Shown: positions 11,600 to 24,057 of the stretch, one piece after another
How the letters are laid out: every line of letters starts with the position of its first letter
How positions within the stretch are numbered: the stretch's first letter is position 1
Assembly: GCA_003255065.1 (NCBI GenBank)
Contig: QAOA01003910.1
Span: 107,330 to 171,329, forward strand
DNA length: 64,000 nt
Source: Cercis canadensis
Lineage: Eukaryota; Streptophyta; Magnoliopsida; Fabales; Fabaceae
Direction of reading: 5' to 3'
The notes under the pieces: generated by a model
Told to the model about the DNA's origin: nothing
Seen by the model: only the letters and a program-made list of their open reading frames with translations
Databases searched by the model: none
Position numbers and translations under genes: made by a program

Positions 11600-11830
11600 G
11601 TTTTAGGGTTTGGTTCTACAATCTCCAAAATTATACTTCAGTGTAATGTAGGAAACAGAAGCCTTGTTTATCTGTGCTTTGTATCCTGGAAGCACTGAGT
11701 CATTGAAATTGAATTTGGAATTTGTAGAGGTTGATGAAGTCATCTTCTTGGTAATTGGTCCTTGGAGCATTCACTTGTGCGGTTATTATCTGGGTTGTGG
11801 TCGAACTACCAATCTCAATGAGGAGTCATA
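11600..11830 (+). pseudogene. FKBP43/53-like PPIase, N-terminal exon
   Basis: Reads ILQCNVGNRSLVYLC in one frame and, after a small deletion, ALYPGSTESLKLNLEFVEVD plus VIGPWSIHLCGYYLG in another. This is the nucleoplasmin-like N-terminal domain that plant nuclear multidomain FKBP immunophilins (FKBP43, FKBP53) carry before an acidic region and the catalytic domain. A continuing acidic segment lies at 22404-22540, beyond the Athila-like insertion. The frameshift and an upstream stop make this a pseudogene. The catalytic FKBP domain was not found in the window. Confidence 0.7.
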
Positions 11831-11897
11831 TCCTTCTCTTGTTTTTGTTATCATTGAATTCTTAATTTTCTTACATTATGTTTTTTAGTTAGCATTC

Positions 11898-13163
11898 TGA
11901 TAAGACATTATTTTATATTAATTATTTCCCTTATGCCTAGTCTTTTGGTGTGTATTTATGCTGGTTTTTATAGCTTATAGGCATATTTTGTAGATTTGAA
12001 CTTGTTGGTGCTTATTGGATTTTATTTGCATATTGGTGGTTTCTGACATTGTTTACGTTTTTTGCTATATTTTGAGCTACAGTTGTCTGATTGATGTGAT
12101 TTCATTTTTGTAGGAAAGCTGACAAAAAATTCTACATTTCATATGCAGAACTCAGAAGCTGATTCTCGTGTATGGACAATTGAATTTCGCATGGAATCAG
12201 TCTAGAATTTCTGCATCCGCCTAGCATTGACTTATTCCATCTATTGGGCCTGCTTATTGGACCAACACCTGCTTATTGAATCAACACTTGCTTATTGGGC
12301 TAACACACATGTTATTAGGGCTTAATCACATTTTTACCATTAAGGGTTTAGAAAATTAGGTTTATTTTGTAATTAGGAAACCTAGAGGAGACAACTAGTA
12401 TTTATTTTTCAGTTGTTGAGAAAATTAGGGATCTCCTGCCTCTTGTTGTTGCTGTATTTCGAGTTTAGATTTTTTACTGTGTTTAAGCCTTCCATGGAGG
12501 GTTAAGTTCTTCTGTAATCGATTTAAGAGGAGCCAAACATATTAATCCAGAATTCTTATGCTTCACAATCCGGGTTTGATTTAATGCAATTTGATTATCT
12601 TCTTTTTATCTTCATGTGATTGAATGATATTTTAATTGCATGCTTCAATTGAATTTAGTCGGTTGATTGGATTCATCACAGTAATCAAATTGTTAATCGC
12701 ATTTTAAAGGACTTCACTATATGGTTAACTTGGGAAATTCGGTTATTAAATTAATATGGACTTAGTGATATAAAGCGGTTGCCTAGAGTCTTAATCCTTA
12801 GATTAATTGAATTTTGAATGGTATTCATTATGAATTCTAAGTATTACTGTTAGGGATTCCAAGTAGCATTTAACTATGGGATTAAATCAAATTTAGATTA
12901 TCTTTAGTGAACAAAGATTGATTAATTAGGTTTGGTTGCCTGCTTGAGTTGATTACACTCTCTTCCCTTGATCAATTTCTATTTTACTGCATTCCAATTT
13001 CCCTGCCTATTGCATTCAATGCAAACCCCCATATTTTGTTCACATTTAAGGTCCTAATAAATTACTTGTTCTGGTGAATTCTTGAGAGACGACACTAGTT
13101 GCATCCTATACTACAAATCTGTTGCAATTAGTATTGTAATTTTGCACAGTTTGACATTTGTCA
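11898..13163 (+). repeat. 5' LTR of the Athila-like element
   Basis: Begins TGATAAGACATT and ends ATTTGTCA. It aligns to 20849-22126 along its whole length with scattered substitutions and small indels, including an 11-bp insertion in the right LTR near 21332. The divergence is plainly visible, so the insertion is not recent. Confidence 0.95.
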
Positions 13164-13169
13164 AAATTT

Positions 13170-13187
13170 TGGCGCCGTTGCCGGGGA
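13170..13187 (+). promoter_or_regulatory. Primer binding site (tRNA-Asp type)
   Basis: TGGCGCCGTTGCCGGGGA lies six bases after the 5' LTR. It is the common primer site of plant Athila/Tat elements, usually assigned to the 3' end of tRNA-Asp. A T-rich leader of about 0.8 kb follows before gag. Confidence 0.9.
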
Positions 13188-13975
13188 TTTCATCTAACAT
13201 ATTAATTTTCTTAGGACTTCTTGATTTTAGTTTTCTTATTGTTCTTCTTCTTGTTCTAGCCATTGTTCTTCCTTGTTTTCCTTATGTTCTACCTTTTTTC
13301 CTATTTTGTTTTCCTTCTCTGTTCAACCTTTCTTTGCCTATTTTACATTTTATGTTTTCTGAGCAGTTTTCAATTCTCACTAACTCGGATTGAGTTACAA
13401 ATTGGTGGACAAATAAATGTCACTGTGAGCTAAAATTTGTGCTATTATTGTTCTTGTTTTGTTTCCTTTGTTGCTGTGTTGTTTCCCTTGCTGTTTTAGT
13501 TTAATTTTTGGCAAAATTTCTACACTTTGTGAGCACTGTGGTCATTGTTTCCCTTGCTATTCTGTTTCCTTTGTTGTTTTAGGTTCCCATTGTGTGAATT
13601 CTTGTGCTTTGGTTTTCTCTGCATTTTGGCCTGAATTAATGGTTCTGCCGGTAAAATATTTGTACGGATTTTTTTTTTGTCTCTGATTGATTTAAAAATT
13701 GGTCAGTTGAAAGAAAATGGGCCAATGATCAAAACTTATTAGTTTGCCATGAGATTTTCATTTTTAAGCCAAATTTCATCGTTTAGACCACTTTTCTAAT
13801 TTTTTTAAAGATTTTTTATTTGATTTTTGAGTTGCATTTTCATCTAGCTTTCATTCTGTGGTGGTCCCATTATTTTTAAACATGTTTTAATACTTCAACT
13901 AGCCTTATTTTGTTGTCTTTTGGTGTGTTTTGATATTCGGCCATTTTAGTATTCTATCACTTTTGTGTATGGTGT

Positions 13976-15180
13976 ATGACTAGATCTGCTCATTTAGAAT
14001 TACTTGACATAGATTTTGAAATTGAGAGAACATTGTATGCACTTGCTAGAGCAAATAGAGCTACTGATCATATAGAGCTTACTATGAATCCTAATGCTAA
14101 TCATGTTGTTAACCATAATGTTAATCCTAATGCTAATAGGGTTGGAAATAACAATATGCATGCTAGGACTCTTAAGGAATTGACTACTCCTAATGTTGCT
14201 TATCAACTTTTAGGGATTCAATATCCTAAACTTGATACTGCTTTTGAACTTAAATCCGGATTGATACACTTGCTTCTAAAGTTCAATGACCTTGTAGGGG
14301 AAGACCCCATAAGCATCTCAAAGAATTCCATGTGGTCTATTCAACAATGAAGCTACAAGGGATTGCTGAATAACACATCAAATTGAGAGCATTTCCTTTC
14401 TTCCTTGCGGATGCAACCAAAGATTGGCTCAATTACCTTTCACAAGGTTTAGTGAAGAATTAGAATGACATGAAGAGACTATTCCTTGAGAAGTTTTTCC
14501 CTGTCTCTAGGACTGCTACAATTAGAAAAGACATATGTGGTATAAGACATCTACCAGGGGAGACCTTGCATGAATATTGGGAAAGATTCAAGAAGTTGTG
14601 CTCAAGTTGCCCTCACCATCAGATTGGTGACCAATTTTTGATTTAATACTTCTATGAGGGCTTATCACCTATGGAGAGGAGTATGATAGATGCTGCAAGT
14701 GGAGGAGCATTGCTGGACAAGATCCCAATTGTAGCCAGGAGTTTGATTGTTAACATGGCTATAAATTCCCAACAGTTTGGGGTTTCGGATGCCTCTTACC
14801 ACTAGAGAAGTCAATGAGGTTGTTGTATCGCCTGCTGACCAACAGATGGTGGAGAATCGTTTGGAGGAACTGACCTCCTTGGTTAAACAGTTAGCAATGA
14901 GACACACACTAGTTCAAGCTCCTGCCAAGCTATGTGACATTTGTTCACTAGCCAGTCATCTAACAGATCAGTACTCTACTATTCAGGATAACAATGAAGT
15001 AGTGGCTGGCGTCTTCCTTAACAGACTTTACTAGCAGCCCATATATGACCCATATTCTCCTACATACAACCCTAGCTGAAGAGATCACCCTAACCTGAGG
15101 TATGGTGGTAATTCTAGCCAGACTTACCAACAACAACAAACCTTCCAGCCACAACAGCCTAGATATAATGCAAGCTCAAA
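13976..15180 (+). pseudogene. gag of the Athila-like element
   Basis: Starts near ATG 13976 and shows the gag core in shifting frames: an EDP-LKEFH-like segment near 14300, DATKDWLNYLSQG near 14410, LFLEKFFPVSRTATIRKDI near 14480, and GETLHEYWERFKKLCSSCP near 14560. Several stops and frameshifts occur (14349, 14461, 14643). Asn-rich repeats (NPNAN, NVNPNAN) mark the N-terminal part. Gag forms the particle in which reverse transcription takes place. Confidence 0.85.
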
Positions 15181-15421
15181 CAATCAGTAGTTCCAGCTGC
15201 CGATGAAGCAGCCTGTGCAGAAAGCTAACAAGTTAGAACCGAACCTGAAAGATTTAGTGAAGCAATTAGCAACCAACAACATTCAATTCCAACAGAGAAT
15301 TGAGACTAGCATTTAGAGCTTATAGACTCAGATCGGCCAACTTGTAACCACCATTAATGAGTTAAAGTTTCTCGGTTCCATAAATTTACCCTCTCAAACA
15401 GTCATTAATCCGAGAGATAAT

Positions 15422-16200
15422 GTGAGTGCTATAACCCTACGTAGTGGCAAGGAAGTGAGTGTTCCAAAACCTGGCCAGTCCTTCACAATCACAGATTCTG
15501 TCCAAGAAAAAAATCCTGACCCTACAGTGCAGAAACCTATCCCAAAACAACGACCTTCCTTCCTTCAAAACCTGACAGAGAACTTTACTCCCAACATTGC
15601 TCTTCCCTTTCTCAATAGAGTTACACAGTCCAAGAAGATTGCTAAGCATGGGTTGGACAAAGAGATCATAGACACTTTTAGGAATGTGGAAGTCAATATC
15701 CCCCTCCTAGAAGCAATTAAATAGATTTTTAATTATGTGAAGTTTCTGAAGGATTTGTGCACCCACAAGAAGAGGTTGAAAGGTAATGAGAAAGTGAGCA
15801 TGAGAAGAAACGTGTAAGCTATGATCCAACCTAACCTGCCATCAAAGTGCACAGATCCTGTGACATTTACCATTCCATGCACCATTGGAGATAAAATGTC
15901 ATGCTCGATTTGGGTGCTTCAATCAACGTGATGCCCAAGTTCATTTATTCATCATTGTAGATTAGAGAATTGAAGCCTACTAGATTGGTTATTTAGCTTG
16001 CCAATAGAAGTATATCATATCCTACAAGACTTCTCGAGGATGTCTTGGTTAGGGTAAACGATTTAATTTTTTCAATTAATTTTTATGTGTTAAATATAAA
16101 TGATGAGTTTACATCTGGACATGCCCCTTTGATCTTAGGTAGACCATTCCTAAAATTGTGAAAATCATAATTGATGTGCAATGTTGGTACCTTTTTCATG
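15422..16200 (+). pseudogene. Linker and aspartic protease of the Athila-like element
   Basis: An ITLRSGKE motif at about 15430, frequent at the gag-protease junction of this clade, is followed by a Pro-rich linker. The protease core reads LDLGASINVMPKFIYSS near 15905-15955, with the active-site Asp in D-L-G-A, and ends in a LILGRPFLK-like segment near 16133-16155. Stops interrupt it at 15722, 15817 and around 15958. Retroviral-type aspartic proteases act as homodimers to cut the polyprotein. Confidence 0.85.
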
Positions 16201-16659
16201 GAGTTTGGTGATACTGTAATTCATTTTAATTTATTTGATGCCATGAAACATTCTTTGGAAAAACACTCAATTTTTCAAATAGATGTCATAGATTTGCTAG
16301 TTGATGATATGCTGATTTGGTAGCCGAATTTCCTAATATAGTAGGCATGTATGATACTTTAGAGTATTCTGCATGTGCTGATTGTAATGGAGGTTGTGTT
16401 GCATGTTCTGAAATTTCTGAATATATGGGATATGATGAGACTGTTTTAGAGCATAGTGCAGAGCTTGCAGGTATTGCTAAGCTTCAAATAGCAGATTTGG
16501 TTTCTCCAACCAAATTAGTCCCCTCTGTGTAGCAGCCACTTACACTGGAGCTGAAACCATTACTTGACCATCTTAAGTATGCATTTCTGGAAGAAGAAGA
16601 GAAGTTGCTAGTAATCATAGCCAACAATCTGCCACCTAAACAAGAAGAGAAGTTGTTGC

Positions 16660-18075
16660 AGATTTTGAAGTAGCGTAAGACAACCATAAGATGGACACTT
16701 GCAGACATTCCTGGAATTAGCACTTCCACCTGTATGCATTGGATTTTATTAGAGGAAGAAGCTAAACCAGTGGGGCAGCCTCAAAGACGACTTAACCCTT
16801 TGATTCTATATGTGGTAAAGAAAGAAATAAGCAATCTGTTATCAGCTGGAATTATTTACCCAATTTCAGACAACAAATGGGTGAGTCCGGTGCAAGTGGT
16901 TCCCAAGAAGAGTGACATAACTGTAATAGCTAATGAGAAAAATGAGTTGATTCCCACCAGAGTGCATAACAGTTGGCGAGTATGTATTGATTATAGAAGA
17001 CTCAACCAAGTGACAAAGAAGGATCACTTCTTTTTGCCCTTCATTGATCAGATGATACAGAGGTTGGTAGGGAAGTCCCATTACTACTTTCTAGATGGCT
17101 TCTCAAGCTATTTTTAGATTCACATAGCCCCGGAGGATCAGTAGAAGACTACCTTTATCTGTCCATAAGGCACATTTGCATATAGGAGGATGTCATTCAG
17201 CCTTTGTAATGCCCTTAGTACATTCTAGCAGTGTATGGTGAGCATTTTTTTTTCTAATTTTTTAGAACATTGCATGGAAGTATTCATGGATGACTTTATT
17301 GTTTATGGCTCATCTTTTGATGCATGTTTAGACAGCCTTGCTAGAGTACTTGATAGATGCATTGAGACTAACCTTATTCTTAATTTTGAGAAATGTCACT
17401 TCATGATAGAACAAGACATAGTTCTAGGGCATGTAGTTTCTAGCAAAGATATTGAAATAGATAAGGCTAAGATTGATGTTATTGCCTCTTTACCCTACCC
17501 CACTTGTGTGCGGGAAGTGTGATCTTTTCTTGGTCATGCAGGGTTTTACAGACGATTCATCCAAGATTTCAGCAAGATTGCCCTTCCATTGTTTAGACTT
17601 CTCCAAAAAGAAGTGAAGTTCAAATTTGATAAGCAGTGTAGAGCGGCATTTGATCAGCTGAAGTAGAGTTTTATGTCCCCTTCCATCATTTAGCCACCCA
17701 ATTGGAAGCTTCCCTTTGAGTTGATGTGCGACGCTTCTAACTTTGCAATAGGCATTGTCCTTGCACAGCGAGTGGACAAGCCGTTCCACATGATTTATTA
17801 TGCATCTTGCACTTTGGATATTGCCCAAGCAAATTATACCACCATTGAGAAATGGCTTGTTGCTGTTGTTTTTGGTTTAGCTAAATTTCATGCATATTTA
17901 TTTAATTCTAAAGTAATTACTTTCTCTGACCATGTAGCTTTGAAATACTTGCTCACGAAGTCGGATGCGAAGCCTCGGCTCATTAGGTGGATGTGGCTCT
18001 TATAAGAATTCGACATTAAGATCAGAGATAATAGCAGAGCTGAAAACTTGGTGGCAGATCATTTAAGCTGGATTT
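16660..18075 (+). pseudogene. Reverse transcriptase and RNase H of the Athila-like element
   Basis: RT motifs in order: WVSPVQVVPKK (about 16878), WRVCIDYRRLNQ (about 16975), HYYFLDGFSSYF (about 17080), and the catalytic box EVFMDDFIVYG (about 17278). The thumb/connection has LGHAGFYRRFIQDFSKIALP near 17530. RNase H begins MCDASNFAIGIVLAQR near 17724 and includes TTIEK near 17840, carrying the usual acidic residues. In-frame stops at about 17116, 17142, 17167 and 17520 disable it. Confidence 0.9.
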
Positions 18076-18249
18076 CACTAACTTGGACACCCTTCTCATC
18101 AGAGAAACCTTCTCGAATGAGCAGCTTTATCAACTGCAAGGTAAAGATCCTTGGTACGCTGATTTGATAAATTACTTAGTTGCTTATGAGTTACTTGTTT
18201 ATTTTAAGAAGCATCAAGTAGATTAGCTTAAAAGTGAAACTAAACATTA

Positions 18250-19435
18250 TGTGTGCGATAATCCCTATTTATGGAGATTGTATAGTGACCAAGTCATTGA
18301 GAGGTGTGTGCCTAGACATGAGTTTGAGTCTGTTTTACAATTTTGTCATACTTCAGCATGTGGTGGTCATTTTGGACCTCAATGCACTGCTAGAAAAATT
18401 TTAGACTCTGGACTATATTGGCCTACCTTATTTTATGATGCATACATTTTTTGTAAACATTGTGCACAATGCCAACGGACATGAAATATTTCCCATATGA
18501 ATGAAATGTCTCAACAACCTTTACTGTTTTATGAGATATTTGATGTTTTGGGTATTGATTTAATGGGTCATTTTCCTACTTCTTTTGGTTTTGTGTACAT
18601 TCTTTTAGCTGTGGATTATGTTTCTAAATGGGCCACCAGGATTGACGATTATCATGTTGTCTCAGATTTTGTCAGGACTCACATTTTCTGCAAGTTCGAC
18701 ATTTCAAAAGCCATCATTAGTGACCAATGCTCTCATTTCTACAATAGGCATATGGCGATTTTGTTGAGAAAGTATGATGTAGTGCATAAGGTGTCGACCC
18801 CTTATCATCCATAAACCAATGGGTAAGCAGATGTGTCCAATAGGGAGATTAAACGGATTCTAAAGAAGACTGTCCAACCCAATAAGAAAGATTGGAGCAT
18901 ACGTCTGGATGATGCATTGTGGGCTTACAAGACTGCTTACAAGACCCTTATAAGTATGTCACCTTATAAGCTAATTTTTGGCAAGGTGCATCACCTTCCA
19001 GTGGAAATAGAGCATAAGATGTATTGGGCAGTGAAGCAGTGCAATTTTGACTTAGCCCGAGTCGGATCCCAAAGAAAGCTCCAACTACAAGAATTAGAAG
19101 AAATCATGTTAGAGGCCTATGAGAACTCCCGGATCAATAAAGAGAAAACCAAGACTGTTCATGATAAGATGGTGGTGAGGAAAGGGTTTTACATTGGTAA
19201 GAAAGTGTTGCTCTACAACTTCCGTCTCAAGTTAATGTCCGGTAAGCTTCGTTTTGGATGGATAGATCCTTTTATAGTTACTCATGTTTTTCCTTATAGT
19301 GCAGTTGAAATAAAGAATGAGGCAACCAACAAGACCTTTCTAATGAACAGACAGTGGCTGAAGCCTTTTTATGAGGGTTTTCAAGAGCAATTGGTGGAGA
19401 AGGTACACTTGTCTGCTGCCATTTATGAGACTTAA
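18250..19435 (+). pseudogene. Integrase of the Athila-like element
   Basis: The zinc-binding region has HTSACGGHFGP followed by CKHCAQCQRT (HHCC type, 18350-18480). The DDE core has IDLMG near 18555, IISDQCSHF near 18715 and the Glu of NREIKRIL near 18840. The C-terminal part is the longest surviving frame (18833-19435) and includes [11 protein letters not shown] and a [13 protein letters not shown] end. Stops at 18482, 18812 and near 18826 interrupt it. Confidence 0.88.
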
Positions 19436-20832
19436 TCCCACCGGCTGTTTTCTTTCTCCTTCCTTTTTATTTTTATTGTCTCACATTTACTGTTTACTAT
19501 GTGCTTTGCATTGAGGACACTGCAAAAATTTAAATGAGGGGGAGGGATTAGCCTGCTATGCTATTTTTTGTGTTTTCTGTTTCTGTTTTATTTTCTGTTA
19601 TGTTTTTTGTTTTCTGCTTTATGCTTAGTTTTTTAGTTTTTGTGTTTTTAATGCTGTTTTTTGTCATTTAATTTTCTCTTTTCTACTTTCTTTTAAGTTT
19701 GCTATTTTTCTGTTTTCTTTTTAAAATTTTCTAGTTCTTTCCAATTAAATAAAAAGTTATGAAGAGAATAGTTTGAAGCAATTTGAGTTCTAAAGTTGCT
19801 ACAACATGAGTGGATAATAAATCTTACTTCTTGAATTTAAATGGTATGACAACAAATTTAATTTGGATGATTTAATTTTAATAGTCTTATAGCAGTGAGG
19901 ATTTGAGCCATATGTCATGATTCTTTCTTGTGTGTTTTCATTTATCAAGTTGTCACTCTAGAACTTGTTCTGATTCTTAGTTGAGATTACAATTGCACAT
20001 GCATGCATAAAAGTGATTGAGACATTCCTTTCTTTGAGAAGCTACTTGACCAAATAGTTAACCTTGATGTTATCTTTTGATTAGCCCTTCTTGAGCCTGA
20101 TTATATTTTCCTTCATGTGTAGCTCATTGCTAGCATAAGTGTAAAACCATGTCTTATCCAACCCTTAGAAATTGAAGAACATTGCATTGAATAAAAGAAA
20201 AAAAAAAAGAATGAATTCTTACAAAATAGCATCAAGTTGTGGCTGATTTGTCAAGAATTAAGAGTTTAAAAAAGAGAAAATTCGAAAAAAAATAGCAGTA
20301 GCAAAAGAATAAGTTGTTTTGGAAAAAGTATAGAATTGAAGCCTAAAAATAAAAGATGCATAAGTTGTTTGAATGTTTCCATAATCAATGTTATTGTGAT
20401 TCCTTGGGTGCCTTAGCCATTTTTTCATATTATTGTCATTCCTTTACCTTACCCCATTACAACCCTTTGAAAGTCCTTTTGATTTGTGTTATGCATGTGA
20501 CATAGGTAGTGGAGATTGAGATGGTGAACAAGCTTATGGTAGTGTGATTTTGATAGGAAGAATTTGAGAAAAACACTTACCTTAGACACTTGAGAGAATT
20601 GAGAGCATATATTTATCTTGTGAGAGGTTATCTACTTTGACTCATTCCTATTAAATGAAATTGTCATGCTATTTGTTTTCTAGTTGTCAAGAGAGGTTGT
20701 TCCATGAATGTTGTTGTTTCTTTGAGTTTGAATTGTTCTCTTACTTTTGACCTTTTACATTCTTGATTTGATTGGAGAGAGTGTTTCTTTTCCTAATTGA
20801 TTCTTGTGATTTTGTCCAAGAGTGCAAAAAGC
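19436..20832 (+). other. 3' non-coding part of the Athila-like element
   Basis: No sizeable frame or recognised domain. It contains a T-rich stretch (19560-19740), a TTGAGGACACTG...GAGGGGGAGGG motif near 19510 like the inner purine tract of related elements, and an A-rich patch near 20190-20300. Confidence 0.6.
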
Positions 20833-20848
20833 TAAGTGTGGGGGAATT
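20833..20848 (+). promoter_or_regulatory. Polypurine tract
   Basis: TAAGTGTGGGGGAATT sits directly before the 3' LTR. Purine tracts at this place prime plus-strand DNA synthesis. Confidence 0.8.
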
Positions 20849-22126
20849 TGATAAGAAATTATTTAATATTAATTGTTTTCCTTATGTCTAGTCTTTTGGT
20901 ATGTATTTGTGCTGATTTTCATAGCTTATAGGCATATTTTGTTGATTTGGACTTATTGGTACTTATAGGATTTTATTTACATATCGGTGGTTTCTGGCAC
21001 TGTTTATGTTTTTTGCTATATATTGAGCTATAATTGTCTGATTGATGTGATTTCAATATTTTAGGAAAGCTGACAAAAAATTATACATTTCATATGCAGA
21101 GCTCAGAAGTTGATTCTCGCGTCTAGACAACTTAATTTCACAAGTAATCAGTCCAGAATTTCTGCATCCGCCTAACATTGACTTATTCCATCTATTGGGT
21201 CTGCTTATTGGACCAGCACCTGCTTATTGAATCAACACTTGCTTATTGGGCCAACACACATGTCATTAGGGCTTAATCACGTTTTTACTATTAAGGATTT
21301 AGGAAATTAGGTTTATTTTGTAATTAGGAAACCATTAAGAAACTTAGAGGAGACAGCTAGTATTTATTCTTCAATTGTTGAGAAAATTAGGGATCTTCTA
21401 CCTCCTGTTGTTGCTATATTTCGAGTTTAGACTTTTTGCTGTGTTTAAGCCTTCCATGGAGGGCTAAGTTCTTCTGTAATCGATTCAAGAGGAGCCAAAC
21501 ATATTAATCTAGAGTTCTTATACTTCACAATCTGGGTTTGATTTAATGCAATTTGATTATCTTCTTCTTATCTTCATGTGATTGAATGACATTTTAATTG
21601 CATGCTTTATATGAATTTAGTCAGTTGATTGGATTCATCACAGTAATCAAATTGTTAATCATATTTTAAAGGTTTTTACTTTATGGTTAACTTAGGAAAT
21701 TTGGTTATTAAATTAATCTGGACTTAGTGATATAGAGCGGTTGCCTAAAGTCCTAATCCTTAGATTAATTGAATCTTGAATGTTATTCAATATGAATTCT
21801 AAGTGTTACTGTTAGGGATTCCAAGTAGCATTTAACTAAGAGATTAAATTAGATTTAGATTATCTTTAGTGAATAAGGATGGATTAATTAGGTTTTGTTG
21901 CCTACTTGAGTTGATTACATTCTCTTACCTTGATCAATTTCTGTTTTATTGCATTCTGATTTCCTTGCCTATTTTGCATTCAACACAAACCCCCTATTCT
22001 GTTCACGTTTAAAGTCCTAATAGATTACTTGTTTTGGTGAATTCTTGGGAGATGACACTGGTTGCATCCTATACTCCAAATCTGTTGCAATTAGTATTAT
22101 AATTTTTCACGGTTCGGCATCTGTCA
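20849..22126 (+). repeat. 3' LTR of the Athila-like element
   Basis: Begins TGATAAGAAATT and ends CATCTGTCA, aligned to the 5' LTR over its full length. It is followed immediately by the target duplication CATTC. Confidence 0.95.
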
Positions 22127-22403
22127 CATTCTCCTGAATAGGCCTAGTTGCTAGAAAAAATTTAAACACAAAAAATGCAAATAAAAATAAATATGCTTGA
22201 ATAAAATGAAAATCTGTGCTAATGAGATTATAACTTCTCTTCAATCACTTGATTTTCCTGTGTGCTTTTGTTCCTCTATGTTATGTACTAGATGGGGTGT
22301 GTATCAATAGATGGAAGAGTTCATTATTTTCTCGTTTTTGTTACTGTTAAGCTTTTGTTTGGTATGTTTCTTTTATTTCTTGATTTCCTTAACGACAATG
22401 GAA

Positions 22404-22540
22404 AAATAATCATATGGGGAAGATATTGCAGACACAGATAGAGAGATCAGATTGCAGTGATGAAGATGAGTACGAAGATAGTTTTGTTGATGATAGTGAT
22501 CCAGAGGTCCTACTGCACTCTCCCATTTCCATTGAAGGCA
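22404..22540 (+). pseudogene. FKBP43/53-like PPIase, acidic exon
   Basis: One frame reads SYGEDIADTD and the next ERSDCSDEDEYEDSFVDDSD then PEVLLHSPISIEG. The combination matches the acidic segment after the nucleoplasmin-like domain in plant nuclear FKBPs. The frame change near 22434 is a one-base lesion. The minus-strand retroelement follows within about 60 bases. Confidence 0.65.
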
Positions 22541-22599
22541 TGTTTAAATATATATTTTTCTCCTTAAGTTTGCCCCATTTTTATTTGAACTACCAACTT

Positions 22600-24057
22600 T
22601 TATTCTTGAGAATTGCTCGTCCTCGAGCAAAAATTAAAGAAAAAAAATCCTAAAAAATGGATAATCATTGAGCTCTACCACCCAAATAGGCCCTACAGAT
22701 AACAAAAATATCATAATTCAAGGAATATTTATCACATATTGAAAGTGTATAAGTCAATTCAAATGTAAGTTCTTCCTCACTAGTAAACTCCTCCTTGAGT
22801 GTGTCTGTGTGTATCCCTGCACAATGACCTTTTGTAATATAAATAAGCTTATACACGCATCACTCTTACAATTCAACCTCTAAATAAAGTACATGAGGAA
22901 TTCCATAGGCTAGTTTTTCATGTCACTATCCACTAATGTAGGTTAGTTGCAACATCAAATATCAAAAGGGCTTTTCAAGATTGTAATGAATGGTTAAGGT
23001 TAAGGTAAAAGATAATAAATGAAGTTTATTCATTCATGACACAAAACTAATATAGGCTTTTAGAGCACTTTCACACTAGTTTCCACCCAACTTTTTCGCC
23101 AATTTTTATCTTTCTTTGTCATCAATCTTGATTTTTTTTTTTTCTCTTTTCTCACTTGTTTGTGTTTCTTTTCATTCTTTCTTTTCTTTAAATGTTTGAT
23201 TCCACCCCTAAACTTATTGTCTTTTAATGATCAAAAGTGGGGTGTATCAATTTTTTTTTTAATATTCATCGAGTCAAAAAGCACAAATCAAATTCTAGTC
23301 TCAAAGCTCAATACTCCTCCCATCCAACCATGTTTCTCCCTATGCTCTTAATAGTTTTCCTAGAATGTAAATGTGCCATGAGTGCAAGGTTAAGAAAAAT
23401 ATTTAAAGGCTAGGTTAAAATATAGGAGACAAAAAAAATGTTATTCATAGGCTCAAGTATGGTGACTAGGGATAATAATAATGCAAGGGTCAGCTTGAAA
23501 GGCTCAAACTATCCAAACAATGCCTAAATCATTTCCCTAATGTTGTCTAGCCTAGGATTTCGCCTCAAGTGACATTCAAACTAGTTCTAGAATCCTATGA
23601 GGTCATATGAGGGCTAAGCATGCATAAACCTTCTTCAAAATAAACAACTTGTGCATATGTGCAAGGTCATGTGCTCAATTTATCAAGGAGAAAAAAGTTT
23701 AGTAAGAAATCATAACATAATCAAAAGTATACCATCAAAATATGCATCATTCTCCAAGAATTCTGAATAACTACTCAAGAATTTTATCATTGACCCTAGC
23801 TAGGATTTCAAGCTTAACAATTATTCATCAACACATGACAATCATTAACTACTTAAAATAGGAAAACAAAAAACGAAAATGAAAGTGCAAAAAAAAATCA
23901 GAATTTAAATTCCTCCCTCCCCCAAGCTTATACATGCATTGTCTCCAATGTATGAAATAAATGAAATGTAAAGAAAAACTCCCCTAGAATTTAAGAGACA
24001 TACTGTCTGAGCCATCATCCTCATCATCAATGTCAATAACCCCCTCTTCCTTTACAG
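22600..24057 (-). other. 3' non-coding tail of the minus-strand element
   Basis: No coding frame. Read on the minus strand it parallels the tail of the inserted element: a GGACAATGCATGTATAAGCTT block with a G-rich run near 23920-23945, and sequence near 22925-23020 matching 33280-33360. This homology defines the element's extent. Confidence 0.6.

Larger units (their letters stand above)
11898..22126 (+). mobile_element. Athila-like Ty3 LTR retrotransposon, full structure, degenerate
   Basis: A 10.2-kb element with two LTRs (TG...CA ends), primer site, gag, protease, RT, RNase H, integrase and polypurine tract in the normal Ty3 order. The perfect 5-bp target duplication CATTC is at 11893-11897 and 22127-22131. 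Coding regions carry many stops and frameshifts, so it is not autonomous. About 1.4 kb without recognisable coding lies between integrase and the 3' LTR, where Athila relatives may carry an extra ORF. It separates two exon-like parts of the FKBP pseudogene. Confidence 0.95.

Noticed and set aside
13170-13187. tRNA-like sequence
   Set aside because: Only the primer binding site complement to a tRNA 3' end; no cloverleaf arms around it. No tRNA or rRNA gene was seen in the window.
13082-13686. Hydrophobic plus-strand frames just after the 5' LTR (for example LLDFSFLIVLLLVLAIV)
   Set aside because: They lie in the T-rich leader between primer site and gag; composition alone produces such frames and no domain is visible.
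19436-20832. Envelope-like gene between integrase and 3' LTR of the Athila-like element
   Set aside because: No sizeable frame, signal peptide or membrane segment there, only T- and A-rich non-coding sequence.
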